Origin: Gemmatimonadaceae bacterium
GTDB taxonomy: Bacteria > Gemmatimonadota > Gemmatimonadetes > Gemmatimonadales > Gemmatimonadaceae
Length of the DNA: 40,520 nt
Reading direction: 5' to 3'
Assembly (NCBI GenBank): GCA_019186945.1
Contig: JABAQJ010000003.1
Location: forward strand, 1 to 40,520
Shown piece after piece: positions 24,702 to 33,537 of this stretch. The position numbers and the translations under genes are program-made. Within the stretch, counting starts at the first letter, position 1; every line of letters starts with the position of its first letter. The notes under the pieces were generated by a model. It ran no database searches, had not been told where the DNA came from, and saw nothing but the letters and a program-made list of their open reading frames with translations.

Positions 24702-25937
24702 ATGTCGTCCGTGGCCGAGTTGTCGATCGACTCGATCGCCGCCGGCGGCGACGGCGTAGCGCGATCCGATGGACTGGTCGTGTTCGTCCCACGAACGGCT
24801 CCGGGAGACCGCATTGCCGCGCGGATCGATTCCGCGGGGCGCTTTGCCCGCGGCCGACTGCAACGCCTGATACAGGGGAGCGTCGAGCGTACCGATCCCG
24901 TTTGCCGGCATTACGACGGCGACGACTGCGGCGGCTGCCAGTTGCAACACATGTCGTACGATGCTCAGTTGCGCGCCAAGCGCGGGATCGTCAACGACGC
25001 GCTCGAACGGATCGCGCGCGTGCCGAACCGTGTGGAGGATGTGATGCCGAGTCCATCGCCCTGGAGGTACCGTCGAAAGCTGACTCTTGCCATACGGCGT
25101 CGCGCGCACGGGCCACCGGTAGTGGGGCTGCGGAACCTGGCCAATCCCGACGACGTGTTCGACCTGCATGAATGCCCGATCACGGATCCGCGAATCGTGG
25201 CGTCGTGGCGGGAGGCAGGCTTGGTGCGACACCTGCTGCCGGACGAGCGTACGCTCTCGGGAGCGATCCGGCTCGATGGAGATTCCCTGGTGCTTGTCCT
25301 GAACGGAGGTCGAACCTGGCCATCGGCGGCCGCGTTCGCCGCCGCCTGTCCGTCACTGGCCGCGGTTCACTGGTATCCTCACGGCGGCGGCCATCGGGTC
25401 GTCGTCGACCGTCGCGCGGATGGCACGCCGGTCGCGTCGTTCCAGCAGGTGAACCTGGCGGTGGCGTCGCTCCTGCGAAGTGCGGTCGTGAATCGCGTGA
25501 TGCGGCACGCTCCGGAGACCGTCATCGATGGCTACGCGGGTAGCGGCGAGAACGCCATCGCGTTACATGAACGCGGAGTCCGGGTCACGGCGATCGAAAT
25601 GGACCGCGAAGCGAGCGCATACAGCGCACGCTTCCTGACAGCGCCATCGAAGGCCGTGGCGGCGCGACTCGAGGATGCGCTGGCGAGTGCCCTCCCTGCC
25701 AGCGTCGTGATTCTGAACCCGCCGCGGGCCGGCGTGGCCGCGGTCGTGTGCCAGGAATTGGAGCGGGCTCGGGACACGACGCGTGCGATCCTTTACGCCA
25801 GTTGCAATCCGGCGACGCTGGCCCGGGACATCCAGCGACTTCCGTCGTATCGCATTGCGTGGATCGTGGCGTTCGACATGTTCCCGCAGACAGCACACGT
25901 GGAGACCGTGTGCGAGCTCGTGCCGGAGGTGTCATGA
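24702..25937 (+). CDS. TrmA/RlmD-family iron-sulfur RNA (uracil-5-) methyltransferase
   Basis: A 411-residue class I SAM-dependent RNA m5U methyltransferase. An N-terminal TRAM-like domain spans about residues 1-55. The four cluster cysteines are Cys68, Cys76, Cys79 (CGGCQLQH) and Cys158. The SAM loop is IDGYAGSGENA, the nucleophile is Cys368 in YASCNPATLARD, and the Glu of HVETV (Glu401) is the base. Whether it acts on 23S rRNA (RlmC/RlmD) or tRNA (TrmA) is not decided here. It sits two bases after accC and overlaps the BCCP start (ATGA, 25934-25937), so it is translated within the carboxylase operon although its function looks unrelated. Confidence 0.88.
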   Translation: MSSVAELSIDSIAAGGDGVARSDGLVVFVPRTAPGDRIAARIDSAGRFARGRLQRLIQGSVERTDPVCRHYDGDDCGGCQLQHMSYDAQLRAKRGIVNDALERIARVPNRVEDVMPSPSPWRYRRKLTLAIRRRAHGPPVVGLRNLANPDDVFDLHECPITDPRIVASWREAGLVRHLLPDERTLSGAIRLDGDSLVLVLNGGRTWPSAAAFAAACPSLAAVHWYPHGGGHRVVVDRRADGTPVASFQQVNLAVASLLRSAVVNRVMRHAPETVIDGYAGSGENAIALHERGVRVTAIEMDREASAYSARFLTAPSKAVAARLEDALASALPASVVILNPPRAGVAAVVCQELERARDTTRAILYASCNPATLARDIQRLPSYRIAWIVAFDMFPQTAHVETVCELVPEVS

Positions 25938-26458
25938 AGTACCTGGTCGACGTGGATGGAGAACGGATCGAGGTGTCGATCGGCGCGGACGGCGCTCGGG
26001 TGGGCGGGCGGGTGGTTCACGCACACCTCGCCGACGTAGAGGGAACGCCGATCCACCTGCTGCGCATCGACGATACCGTCCACCGGGTCGCGGTACGGCG
26101 GGGCACCGAACGCGGACGCTACGATCTCTGGATGGGAGGCTACTCCTTTCGTGTCGAGGCTCTGGACGAGCGATCGCGCGTTATCCGGGAGCTTACACAG
26201 GCGAAAAACGGACCGAAGGGACCGGCTCCAGTGACTGCGCCCATGCCGGGACTGGTGGTGCGGGTCCACGTGATCGAGGGGCAGCAGGTGGTTGCCGGAC
26301 AGGGTGTTGTGGTCATCGAGGCCATGAAGATGGAGAACGAACTGCGTGCGGCAGCAGATGGGACGGTGAAGCGGGTGGTGGCGGTGCAGGGGATTGCGGT
26401 CGAGAAGGGTGCGGTGCTGGTCGAGTTCGAGCGGGTGTCTGGTCCGGACGGCGGATGA
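25934..26458 (+). CDS. accB: Biotin carboxyl carrier protein
   Basis: A 174-residue protein whose last 75 residues are a biotinyl domain with EAMKMENEL, so Lys132 is the biotinylation site. A TAPMPGLV segment (101-108) begins the domain. The N-terminal 95 residues form a domain resembling the linker region of propionyl/methylcrotonyl carboxylase alpha chains, here on a separate polypeptide. It is the carrier for the accC and pccB products encoded upstream. The start overlaps the methyltransferase stop. Confidence 0.88.
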   Translation: MKYLVDVDGERIEVSIGADGARVGGRVVHAHLADVEGTPIHLLRIDDTVHRVAVRRGTERGRYDLWMGGYSFRVEALDERSRVIRELTQAKNGPKGPAPVTAPMPGLVVRVHVIEGQQVVAGQGVVVIEAMKMENELRAAADGTVKRVVAVQGIAVEKGAVLVEFERVSGPDGG

Positions 26459-26489
26459 CCGCAAACCGTATGGCTGCCATGACTTACGA

Positions 26490-26518
26490 TTGACAGCAGA
26501 TTGTAGTCTGACTACGTT
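26490..26518 (+). promoter_or_regulatory. Promoter of rplM-rpsI
   Basis: A perfect TTGACA (26490-26495) and TACGTT (26513-26518) are separated by 17 bases. The leader to the rplM ATG is about 65-70 bases. A small palindrome, GTAGTCTGACTAC, overlaps the end of the spacer and the -10 box and could bind a regulator. Confidence 0.6.
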
Positions 26519-26592
26519 TGCAGTCTTGCCCAAAAAACGTTACGACCTGAACCGCGGCGCGGTGTGACTGCGCGCGAGCCGGAATCCGTCCC

Positions 26593-27039
26593 ATGAAGAC
26601 CTACTCAGCAACTCCCAAGGACATCGAGCGCCGATGGTACGTCGTCGATGCTGACGGTCAGATTCTTGGCCGCCTTGCGTCCGAGATATCGAAGATCCTG
26701 CGCGGGAAGCACAAGCCGACCTTCACGCCGCACATGGATACAGGCGACTTCGTGATCGTCATCAACGCCGCCAAGGTGCGCATGACCGGCCGGAAGGCGG
26801 AGCAGAAGCAGTATTTCCGACATACCGGCTATATGGGTCACGAGCGCTACACGCCGGCATCCACGATGCTGGAGCGCCATCCGACACGCGTGATCGAGAA
26901 GGCCGTGTATGGCATGCTTCCCAAGTCGGCCTTGGCCCGCCAGATCCTGCGGCGAAAGCTGCGAGTCTATCCTTCTTCCGAACATCCGCACGTGGCACAG
27001 AAGCCAACCGTGCTGACTTTCAGTCCCGCGAGTGAGTAG
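26593..27039 (+). CDS. rplM: 50S ribosomal protein L13
   Basis: A 148-residue protein of standard length. The family blocks are WYVVDADGQILGRLASEIS near the N-terminus, GDFVIVINA, and YGMLPKSALARQILRRKLRVY. L13 is an early-assembly protein of the large subunit. It forms the usual pair with rpsI, which starts two bases after its stop, under the promoter at 26490-26518. Confidence 0.97.
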   Translation: MKTYSATPKDIERRWYVVDADGQILGRLASEISKILRGKHKPTFTPHMDTGDFVIVINAAKVRMTGRKAEQKQYFRHTGYMGHERYTPASTMLERHPTRVIEKAVYGMLPKSALARQILRRKLRVYPSSEHPHVAQKPTVLTFSPASE

Positions 27040-27041
27040 GC

Positions 27042-27434
27042 ATGTCTGAAACCGTTCGTCATAGCGTCGGTCGGCGCAAGGAGGCCGTGTGCCGACTGTA
27101 CCTCTCACCGGGTTCCGGCAAGTGGGCCGTGAACGGTCGCACGTTAGGCGACTACTTCCCGCGCCCCACGCTGGTTTCCGCCATCCAACAGCCGTTCACA
27201 GCTACGGATACTCTCGGCCGTTTCGACGTCAAGGCGACGATTGTCGGCGGTGGCCTGAATGGCCAGGCAGGCGCCCGGCGTCTCGGTGGGGCCCGGGCGC
27301 TGGTCCTGGTCGACGAAGCGCACCGGCGCAAGCTGCGCGACCTCGGGCTGCTCACGCGGGACGCCCGCGCCGTCGAACGGAAGAAGCCCGGACGTCCGGG
27401 CGCTCGTAAGCGGTTCCAGTTCTCGAAGCGGTAA
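27042..27434 (+). CDS. rpsI: 30S ribosomal protein S9
   Basis: A 130-residue protein. It starts near VGRRKEAVCRLYL and has the GGGLNGQAGARRLGGARAL core. It ends in the basic tail KRFQFSKR, whose last residues reach the tRNA anticodon stem in the P site. The last two residues are the invariant Lys-Arg. It follows rplM directly and is followed by a hairpin (27440-27459). Confidence 0.97.
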   Translation: MSETVRHSVGRRKEAVCRLYLSPGSGKWAVNGRTLGDYFPRPTLVSAIQQPFTATDTLGRFDVKATIVGGGLNGQAGARRLGGARALVLVDEAHRRKLRDLGLLTRDARAVERKKPGRPGARKRFQFSKR

Positions 27435-27439
27435 CGGCG

Positions 27440-27459
27440 CCGGTCGCTCCGGCGACCGG
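27440..27459 (+). terminator. Hairpin after rpsI
   Basis: CCGGTCGC (27440-27447) and GCGACCGG (27452-27459) form a perfect 8-bp stem with a 4-base loop, six bases past the rpsI stop. Only a weak T-rich stretch (GTCGTTTCCC) follows, so it may attenuate rather than fully stop transcription into rpsB. The rest of the 147-base gap to rpsB is its leader; no conserved leader RNA was recognised. Confidence 0.5.
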
Positions 27460-27581
27460 TACCACAGTCGTTTCCCAATCACGCACGCGATTCGAGCTGT
27501 CCAGGGTGCTGGCCAAGCCGGTCGAGGATGGCGGTGACGATCGCGGACGACCCAACCCCAGCGCACAAGGAATCAGTGGTC

Positions 27582-28481
27582 ATGTCAGTCTCCCTGGAGC
27601 AACTGCTAGAAGCGGGCGTTCACTTCGGCCACCAGACCCGGCGGTGGAACCCGAAGATGCGCCGTTTCATCTTCGCCGAACGCAACGGCATTCATATCAT
27701 CGATCTGCAGAAGACACTCAGGCAGATCGAACTCGCGCAGAAACTGATCGGCGATACGCTGATGCGCGGTGACAACGTGCTCTTCGTCTGCACGAAGCGG
27801 CAGTTGGCCGCGATCGTACAGGGCGAAGCCTCCCGAAGCGGCTCGATGTACGTGACGGAACGCTGGCTCGGCGGCTTGCTTACGAACTTCCAGACGATCA
27901 AGCGCCAGACCAAACGGCTGAAGGATCTGGAAACCGGCAGCGAAGCCGGCGGAGAGTTCGAGAACTACACGAAGAAGGAGCAGTTGCTGCTGGTTCGCCA
28001 GCGCGACAAGCTCTCGAAGAACCTGCAGGGCATCAAGAACATGACGCGCCTGCCAGGTCTTCTGTTCATCGTAGACTCCCGTAAGGAACGCATCGCCGTC
28101 AGCGAAGCGAACAAGCTGGGGATCCCAATCGTCGCGATCTGCGACACCAACTCGGACCCCGACCTGATCAGCGTGCCGATCGCGGGTAACGACGATGCGA
28201 TCCGATCGGTCGAGCTCATCACGCACGTGCTTGCCGATACCATTATCGAAGCACGACTGGCCGCGCCCGTCCGGCCGCACGAGCAGGAGGGCGAGGCGAG
28301 CACCTACAGTTCGGATCGCGGGCTGGAGCCAGCCGCCCAGTCGGATGAGGAAAAGAAGCGGCGTCGCCGGCCTCGTCGTCGCCGCGCGAAGCCGGAAGCG
28401 ATCGCCAGACGCCTGAAGACCGGTGAAGACGGTGCCGAAGTCGACGGAGACGCCCCTGCGGACGATGGCGCAACCGAGTAG
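27582..28481 (+). CDS. rpsB: 30S ribosomal protein S2 with long charged tail
   Basis: A 299-residue protein; S2 is usually 230-260. The conserved start is [23 protein letters not shown], with [18 protein letters not shown] and [10 protein letters not shown] further in. The last 70 residues, from about RPHEQEGE, are an added tail that contains a very basic run ([11 protein letters not shown]) and then an acidic end. ATG 27582 gives the normal N-terminus; the frame extends upstream to 27528 without homology. It is followed by tsf, the usual partner. Confidence 0.95.
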   Translation: MSVSLEQLLEAGVHFGHQTRRWNPKMRRFIFAERNGIHIIDLQKTLRQIELAQKLIGDTLMRGDNVLFVCTKRQLAAIVQGEASRSGSMYVTERWLGGLLTNFQTIKRQTKRLKDLETGSEAGGEFENYTKKEQLLLVRQRDKLSKNLQGIKNMTRLPGLLFIVDSRKERIAVSEANKLGIPIVAICDTNSDPDLISVPIAGNDDAIRSVELITHVLADTIIEARLAAPVRPHEQEGEASTYSSDRGLEPAAQSDEEKKRRRRPRRRRAKPEAIARRLKTGEDGAEVDGDAPADDGATE

Positions 28482-28523
28482 CTCGTCGGCACGCGACCTC
28501 ACCGTGACTACAACAACAGTGCG

Positions 28524-28546
28524 CGCCGCCGGTTCAACTGGCGGCG
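28524..28546 (+). terminator. Hairpin in the rpsB-tsf gap
   Basis: CGCCGCCGG (28524-28532) pairs with CTGGCGGCG (28538-28546), a 9-bp stem with one G-U pair and a 5-base loop, within the 94-base gap. A partial terminator between rpsB and tsf is known in E. coli. This one lacks a T-run, so it may only reduce or stabilise the transcript. Confidence 0.4.
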
Positions 28547-28575
28547 TTCGTACAAGCCTCAGCGAATAGAGTCCA

Positions 28576-29481
28576 ATGTCCAACGTTACCATTAGCGCCA
28601 AGGAAGTCGCAGAACTCCGTGCCAGGACCAGTGCCGGGATCGCAGACTGCAAGAACGCCCTCGTGGAGGCTGAGGGCGACATGAACCGTGCCGTAGAGAT
28701 CCTCCGTACGAAGGGTATCGCCAAGGCGGAGAAGCGCGCCGGCCGGGTCGCCTCCGAAGGCCGTATCGCGTGCCTGACGAGCGAAGACGGACACGCGGGC
28801 ATCCTCCTCGAACTCAACTCGGAGACCGATTTCGTTTCCCGCGGCGACGAGTTCGGAGCCTTGACCGACGCGCTCGGCGCCCAGCTCCTGAACGACGCCA
28901 ACATCGATGGCGTCTTTCCGAACGCCGGTGAAGGCACCTTTCCCGGTGCACCGGCTGCCGGCGCGCCAGGCAAGACGGTCGGCGAACTCGTTACCGAAGC
29001 CTCGGCGAAAACAGGCGAGAAAGTCGTCCTGCGCCGCTATGCACGGTTCCAGACCGCTGGCGCGTTAGGCACGTACCTGCATCACAACGGGAAGGTCGCG
29101 ACGCTGGTCGAGGTCACGGGTTCGGACAGCGGCACGGCAAGGACCGTCGCCAGACAAATCGCCGAACACGTCGCCGCCGGCGTGCCATCCGTGGCCCTCG
29201 CCGTGACGCGAGCGGACGTACCGGCAGAGGCCGTCGACCGCGAGCGCCGGATTTTCGAGGAACAAGCCAAGCAGAGCGGCAAGCCGGAAAACATCGTCCA
29301 GAAGATGGTCGAAGGGCGCGTCAACAAGTTCTTCGCCGAAGTTGCGCTCGTCGAGCAGCCGTGGGTGCGCGACGAGGCCAAATCCATAAAGCAGTTGCTC
29401 GACGATGCGTCCCGCGAGCTGGGAGGGAACGTCACACTGGCTGTGCGTCGCTTCGTCCGGTACCGCATGGGCGAGGAATGA
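28576..29481 (+). CDS. tsf: Elongation factor Ts
   Basis: A 301-residue guanine-nucleotide exchange factor for EF-Tu. The N-terminal UBA-like domain has [22 protein letters not shown]. The hallmark [11 protein letters not shown] of the core follows, and the second core repeat has VASVALAV-like and [11 protein letters not shown]-like strands ([12 protein letters not shown]). Length fits the two-core-repeat form. Its TGA overlaps the pyrH ATG (ATGA at 29478-29481). Confidence 0.95.
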   Translation: MSNVTISAKEVAELRARTSAGIADCKNALVEAEGDMNRAVEILRTKGIAKAEKRAGRVASEGRIACLTSEDGHAGILLELNSETDFVSRGDEFGALTDALGAQLLNDANIDGVFPNAGEGTFPGAPAAGAPGKTVGELVTEASAKTGEKVVLRRYARFQTAGALGTYLHHNGKVATLVEVTGSDSGTARTVARQIAEHVAAGVPSVALAVTRADVPAEAVDRERRIFEEQAKQSGKPENIVQKMVEGRVNKFFAEVALVEQPWVRDEAKSIKQLLDDASRELGGNVTLAVRRFVRYRMGEE

Positions 29482-30203
29482 TCCGCGTGGCCGACGGGCT
29501 CAAGTATCGGCGCATCCTGCTCAAACTCTCCGGCGAAGCCCTCGCCGGAGCGAAGGGCTTTGGTTTCGACTTCGACCGCGTTCGCGTGTTCTGCGACGAA
29601 ATCAAGAGCGTGATCGAAATGGGTGCCGGTGTCGGACTGGTAATCGGCGGTGGCAACATCGTACGCGGTACGCAACTGGCCGCCATGGGCATGGACCGCG
29701 TTGCCGCCGATTACATGGGGATGCTCGGAACGGTCATCAACGCGCTCGCCCTGCAGGATGTGCTCGAGAAAGAGGGCGTGGACACGCGGGTGATGACCGC
29801 CATCCGGATGGAAGAACTCGCCGAACCGTTCATACGTCGGCGCGCGCTACGTCACTTCGAGAAGGGCCGTACCGTGATCTTTGCCGCGGGCACGGGCAAT
29901 CCGTATTTTTCCACGGATACCGCCGCCGCACTGCGCGCGATCCAGATCAAGGCGGACGTCATTATCAAGGCGACCAGCGTCGATGGAGTGTATTCCGCGG
30001 ATCCAAAGAAGGACCCGGGTGCCAGGCGGTACGAGGAGATCAGCTATCGGGACGTGATGCTCGCGGAGTTGGGCGTCATGGACCAGACCGCAATACCGTT
30101 GTGCAAGGAAAACAACCTGCCGCTGATCGTGCTGAACGTTCACCAAGCGGGCTCGGTGGCCAAGGCCGTTCGTGGCGAACGCGTGGGGACCATCATCTCA
30201 TGA
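29478..30203 (+). CDS. pyrH: UMP kinase
   Basis: A 241-residue amino-acid-kinase-fold enzyme that makes UDP from UMP. Motifs include [41 protein letters not shown] and [13 protein letters not shown]. The start is [19 protein letters not shown] at 29478, overlapping tsf; an earlier in-frame start at 29361 would lie inside tsf. The stop overlaps frr. tsf-pyrH-frr is a standard bacterial order. Confidence 0.95.
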   Translation: MIRVADGLKYRRILLKLSGEALAGAKGFGFDFDRVRVFCDEIKSVIEMGAGVGLVIGGGNIVRGTQLAAMGMDRVAADYMGMLGTVINALALQDVLEKEGVDTRVMTAIRMEELAEPFIRRRALRHFEKGRTVIFAAGTGNPYFSTDTAAALRAIQIKADVIIKATSVDGVYSADPKKDPGARRYEEISYRDVMLAELGVMDQTAIPLCKENNLPLIVLNVHQAGSVAKAVRGERVGTIIS

Positions 30204-30754
30204 GCTCGATCCCAAACATCCTGAAGGACACGCGCGCCCATCTGGACAAGGCGCTGGAGAATACGAAGCACGAGTTCTCCACGATCCGTTCGGGGAAGGC
30301 ATCGCCGGCCATGCTGGACACCGTACGCGTCGAATTGTACGGAACGCAGATGTCGCTGAACCAGGTTGCGACGGTTTCCTCTCCCGAACCTCGTGTCCTG
30401 ATTGTCACGCCATTCGACAAGGGGCAGCTCAAGGCGATCGAGAAGGCGATCCGTGAAGCGGATCTGGGCCTCGATCCATCGGCCCAGGGGACGCTGATAC
30501 GCGTTCCGCTGCCGTCGATGAACGAACAGCGACGAAAAGATCTGGTGAAGGTAGTTCACAAGCTCGCCGAGGAGGGCCGCGTTGCCGTCAGACACTGGCG
30601 GACGGATGCGCGCGAACGTCTCAAGAAGCTGACAGGTGTGGGCGAAGACGAGGTGAAGCACGCCGAAAAGGACGTTCAGAAGGTCCACGATGACTACATG
30701 GCGAAGATCGACGCGCTTCTGAAAGCGAAGGAAGCCGAGATCATGGAAGTCTGA
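30200..30754 (+). CDS. frr: Ribosome recycling factor
   Basis: A 184-residue, tRNA-shaped factor that splits post-termination ribosomes with EF-G. It has the conserved stretch [16 protein letters not shown] near the N-terminus, then [14 protein letters not shown] and [21 protein letters not shown]. The length is standard (185 in E. coli). It overlaps pyrH by four bases and precedes uppS by five. Confidence 0.96.
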   Translation: MSSIPNILKDTRAHLDKALENTKHEFSTIRSGKASPAMLDTVRVELYGTQMSLNQVATVSSPEPRVLIVTPFDKGQLKAIEKAIREADLGLDPSAQGTLIRVPLPSMNEQRRKDLVKVVHKLAEEGRVAVRHWRTDARERLKKLTGVGEDEVKHAEKDVQKVHDDYMAKIDALLKAKEAEIMEV

Positions 30755-30759
30755 GGCGC

Positions 30760-31524
30760 GTGCTCAAGGGCGTGCGCACGCAGTCCCCGGCAGAGCTCCT
30801 GGCGCAGGTTCGCGCGCATGGGCGTGTACCGAGGCACATCGCCATTATCATGGACGGGAACGGCCGCTGGGCACGCGAGCGATTCATGCCGCGCACGTTC
30901 GGACACCGTTCAGGGATGACGTCGGTTCGGGACGTCATCGAGGGGTCTATCGAGGCTGGCATCGAGTACCTCTCCCTGTTCGCGTTCTCGCAGGAGAACT
31001 GGGACCGGCCGGCAGACGAGGTCGGCGCCCTGATGTCCCTGCTCGAAGAATACGTCGAACGCGAGGCCGACGAGCTTCACAGCGCGGGCGTCTGCGTGCG
31101 TGTACTTGGCGATCTGACGCGACTCACCGCAGCGGCAGGGGAGGCAGTCGGGCGTGTTACCGGCAGAACCGCGCGTAACGACCGCCTGATTCTCAACCTC
31201 TTCATCTCCTACGGATCGCGGGACGAGATCGTGCGGGCCGCTCGCGCACTGGCAACCGACGTGGTAGAGGGTCGCCTCGCGGTGGACGACATCGACGCGG
31301 ATCGTCTTGGCGCGCGTCTGTACACGGCTGGGTGTCCCGATCCGGATCTTCTGGTACGTACGTCGGGAGAACAGCGGATCTCGAACTTCCTCCTGTGGCA
31401 ACTGGCGTATTCGGAACTCTACCTGTCGCCCGTCCTGTGGCCGGACTTCACGCGGAGTGACCTGTACGATGCTATCCTCAGCTTTCAGGCCCGCGAACGA
31501 CGGTTCGGCCGGGTGAGCGTGTGA
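30760..31524 (+). CDS. uppS: Undecaprenyl diphosphate synthase
   Basis: A 254-residue cis-prenyltransferase that makes the C55 lipid carrier for peptidoglycan. The N-terminal motif is HIAIIMDGNGRWA (Asp32, Asn34, Arg36). FAFSQENW and the C-terminal LLVRTSGEQRISNFLLWQ with YSEL are also present. The start is GTG 30760, five bases after frr. It continues the translation-to-envelope cluster with cdsA, dxr and rseP. Confidence 0.95.
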   Translation: MLKGVRTQSPAELLAQVRAHGRVPRHIAIIMDGNGRWARERFMPRTFGHRSGMTSVRDVIEGSIEAGIEYLSLFAFSQENWDRPADEVGALMSLLEEYVEREADELHSAGVCVRVLGDLTRLTAAAGEAVGRVTGRTARNDRLILNLFISYGSRDEIVRAARALATDVVEGRLAVDDIDADRLGARLYTAGCPDPDLLVRTSGEQRISNFLLWQLAYSELYLSPVLWPDFTRSDLYDAILSFQARERRFGRVSV

Positions 31525-31552
31525 GAGGGTGCGTCGCGAGTCCGGCGGGTCC

Positions 31553-32407
31553 ATGACCAACCTCGCGCAACGCGTGCTGACGGCGGTCGTGGCGATCCCA
31601 ATCGTGGTCGGTGTCAGCTATTCGGGCGGCGTCCCGTTCGCGCTCTTGTTAGGCGTGTTGAGCGGCCTCGGGACGTGGGAGCTGTTCCGTATCGCGCGTG
31701 CTGGAGGCTCCGACCCATTGGACCCGATCGGCGTGGTTGCGGCGGCAGCCCTGCCGCTGATTGTGCACGCGACGCGCTTCGGGTGGCTGGACCGTCCAGT
31801 AGCGGCGGCCGGCGTCATCCTCGTTGCCGTGATCGGTACGGTCGTCTTCGCGCGAGCCCCCCGGGAACGACCGCTCGAATCGACGGCCGTCACGGTCTTC
31901 GGTGTCCTGTACGCTGGCGGCACGCTGACTTTTGCCTACGCACTCAGGCATCATCCCTGGGTAGTTGGAAACGCCGCGGGGGCCGCGCTCCTTTTCTTCC
32001 CCATCCTTGTGACGTGGGGTACGGACGTGGGAGCGTACGCGTTTGGGCGATTGTTCGGGAAGAAGAAGCTGATGCCGAGTGTGAGCCCCGGGAAGACGGT
32101 CGCCGGGGCCTACGGCGGGACGGCGACAGGCATCGCCGTCGCTGTCGGTTACAACGCGTGGATCCTGCAGCCGGTAGCGCATGTCACGCTGCAGGCTGGT
32201 GTGGCGCTCGTCGTCGGTGCGATCCTGGCTATGGTCGTCCAGGTTGGCGACCTGGCAGAGTCACTCTTCAAGCGGCAAGCGGGCGTGAAGGACAGCTCCA
32301 ACCTGGTCCCGGGTCATGGTGGCGTGCTGGACAGGCTCGACAGCCTGTACTTCGCACTGCCCGTCGCATACCTCCTTCTCGGTCGTTTGCTGCTGCCCGC
32401 GGGCTGA
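31553..32407 (+). CDS. cdsA: Phosphatidate cytidylyltransferase
   Basis: A 284-residue polytopic membrane enzyme that makes CDP-diacylglycerol from phosphatidate and CTP. Hydrophobic helices fill most of the sequence. The CDS signature lies near the C-terminus (GDLAESLFKRQAGVKDSS, then LVPGHGGVLDRLDS). ATG 31553 is chosen because the first membrane helix starts soon after; a GTG at 31529 would add eight residues. The stop shares one base with the dxr start (TGATG at 32405). Confidence 0.93.
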   Translation: MTNLAQRVLTAVVAIPIVVGVSYSGGVPFALLLGVLSGLGTWELFRIARAGGSDPLDPIGVVAAAALPLIVHATRFGWLDRPVAAAGVILVAVIGTVVFARAPRERPLESTAVTVFGVLYAGGTLTFAYALRHHPWVVGNAAGAALLFFPILVTWGTDVGAYAFGRLFGKKKLMPSVSPGKTVAGAYGGTATGIAVAVGYNAWILQPVAHVTLQAGVALVVGAILAMVVQVGDLAESLFKRQAGVKDSSNLVPGHGGVLDRLDSLYFALPVAYLLLGRLLLPAG

Positions 32408-33537
32408 TGACGGTCGGCGTCGCGGTTCTGGGTTCGACCGGTTCGATCGGTCAGAGTACGCTGCGCGTTCTCTCGCGGCATTCCGACAAGTTCCACGTTG
32501 CAGCGCTTACGGCGTACTCGAACGCGGAGCTCCTGGCACGGCAGGCGCTGCAGACGTCGGCGGGTTTCGTCGGGATAATCGAGGCCAGGGAGAGGCCGAA
32601 CGTGCAGTGGCATGCCGGTGCCGACTGTCTGACGATCGCTTCGACGCTGCCGGAAGTGAGCATCGTCGTGAATGCCGTCGTTGGGGTAGCCGGCATGGAT
32701 GCCACGCTGGGGGCGTTGCGCGCGGGGAAACGTGTGGCGCTCGCCAACAAGGAATCGCTGGTAGTGGCCGGGCGTCTGGCGTTGGATGCGGCGCGTACCG
32801 GCGGTGGGGAAATAGTTCCGGTAGACAGCGAGCACTCGGCGATTCTGCAGTGTCTGGCGGGGCGACGCGCATCGGACATCCGCCGCCTGGTGCTCACGGC
32901 GTCGGGTGGACCGTTTCGCGACTGGGGGTCTGACCGTCTTCAGGACGCGACGCTTGCCGACGCGTTGCGCCACCCGACGTGGCGAATGGGGCGGAAGATT
33001 TCTGTGGATAGCGCGACGTTGGCAAACAAGGCACTCGAAGTCATCGAGGCCCACTACCTGTTTGGCGTGCCTTACGACAGGATTGAGGTGGTCGTCCATC
33101 CACAGAGTATCGTGCACTCGATGGTCGAGTTCGTGGACGGTAGCGTGCTGGCCCAGGTGGGCGTTCCATCCATGGAACTCCCGATCCTGTACGCGCTCAC
33201 GCACCCGCTGCGTGTCGAAGACCTGGGAATCGATCGGTTCGATGCCGTGACGTCCTCACCGCTGACGTTCGAGGCCGTGCGTGGCGAGGATTTTCCGGCG
33301 TTCGCCCTGGGTGTGGAGGCCGGACGCCGTGGGGGCGTGGCACCGGCGGTGTTCAATGCGGCGAACGAATGTGCAGTAGGGTTGTTTCTCGACGGTAGGA
33401 TTCGGTTTGGAGATATCTCGCGCGCCATCGATGCCGCTCTATCGCGCGCAGCGAGCGGCGCAGGACGTACACGGGAAGAGCTTCTCGCGGCGGACGCAGC
33501 GGCTCGCGCGCTAGTGAAGGAATACTGCCTATGTTGA
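32407..33537 (+). CDS. dxr: 1-deoxy-D-xylulose 5-phosphate reductoisomerase
   Basis: A 376-residue NADPH enzyme, the first committed step of the MEP isoprenoid pathway, which feeds uppS. The nucleotide loop is LGSTGSIGQST. NKESLVVAG, VPVDSEHSAILQ (metal-binding acidic residues) and SVDSATLANKALEVIEA follow. It starts on the ATG sharing a base with the cdsA stop. The last seven bases overlap rseP. Confidence 0.95.
   Translation: MTVGVAVLGSTGSIGQSTLRVLSRHSDKFHVAALTAYSNAELLARQALQTSAGFVGIIEARERPNVQWHAGADCLTIASTLPEVSIVVNAVVGVAGMDATLGALRAGKRVALANKESLVVAGRLALDAARTGGGEIVPVDSEHSAILQCLAGRRASDIRRLVLTASGGPFRDWGSDRLQDATLADALRHPTWRMGRKISVDSATLANKALEVIEAHYLFGVPYDRIEVVVHPQSIVHSMVEFVDGSVLAQVGVPSMELPILYALTHPLRVEDLGIDRFDAVTSSPLTFEAVRGEDFPAFALGVEAGRRGGVAPAVFNAANECAVGLFLDGRIRFGDISRAIDAALSRAASGAGRTREELLAADAAARALVKEYCLC

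Noticed and set aside
27606-28973. Minus-strand frame of 455 residues across rpsB and tsf
   Set aside because: Antisense to two ribosomal/translation genes; crossing their gap shows it is composition-driven.
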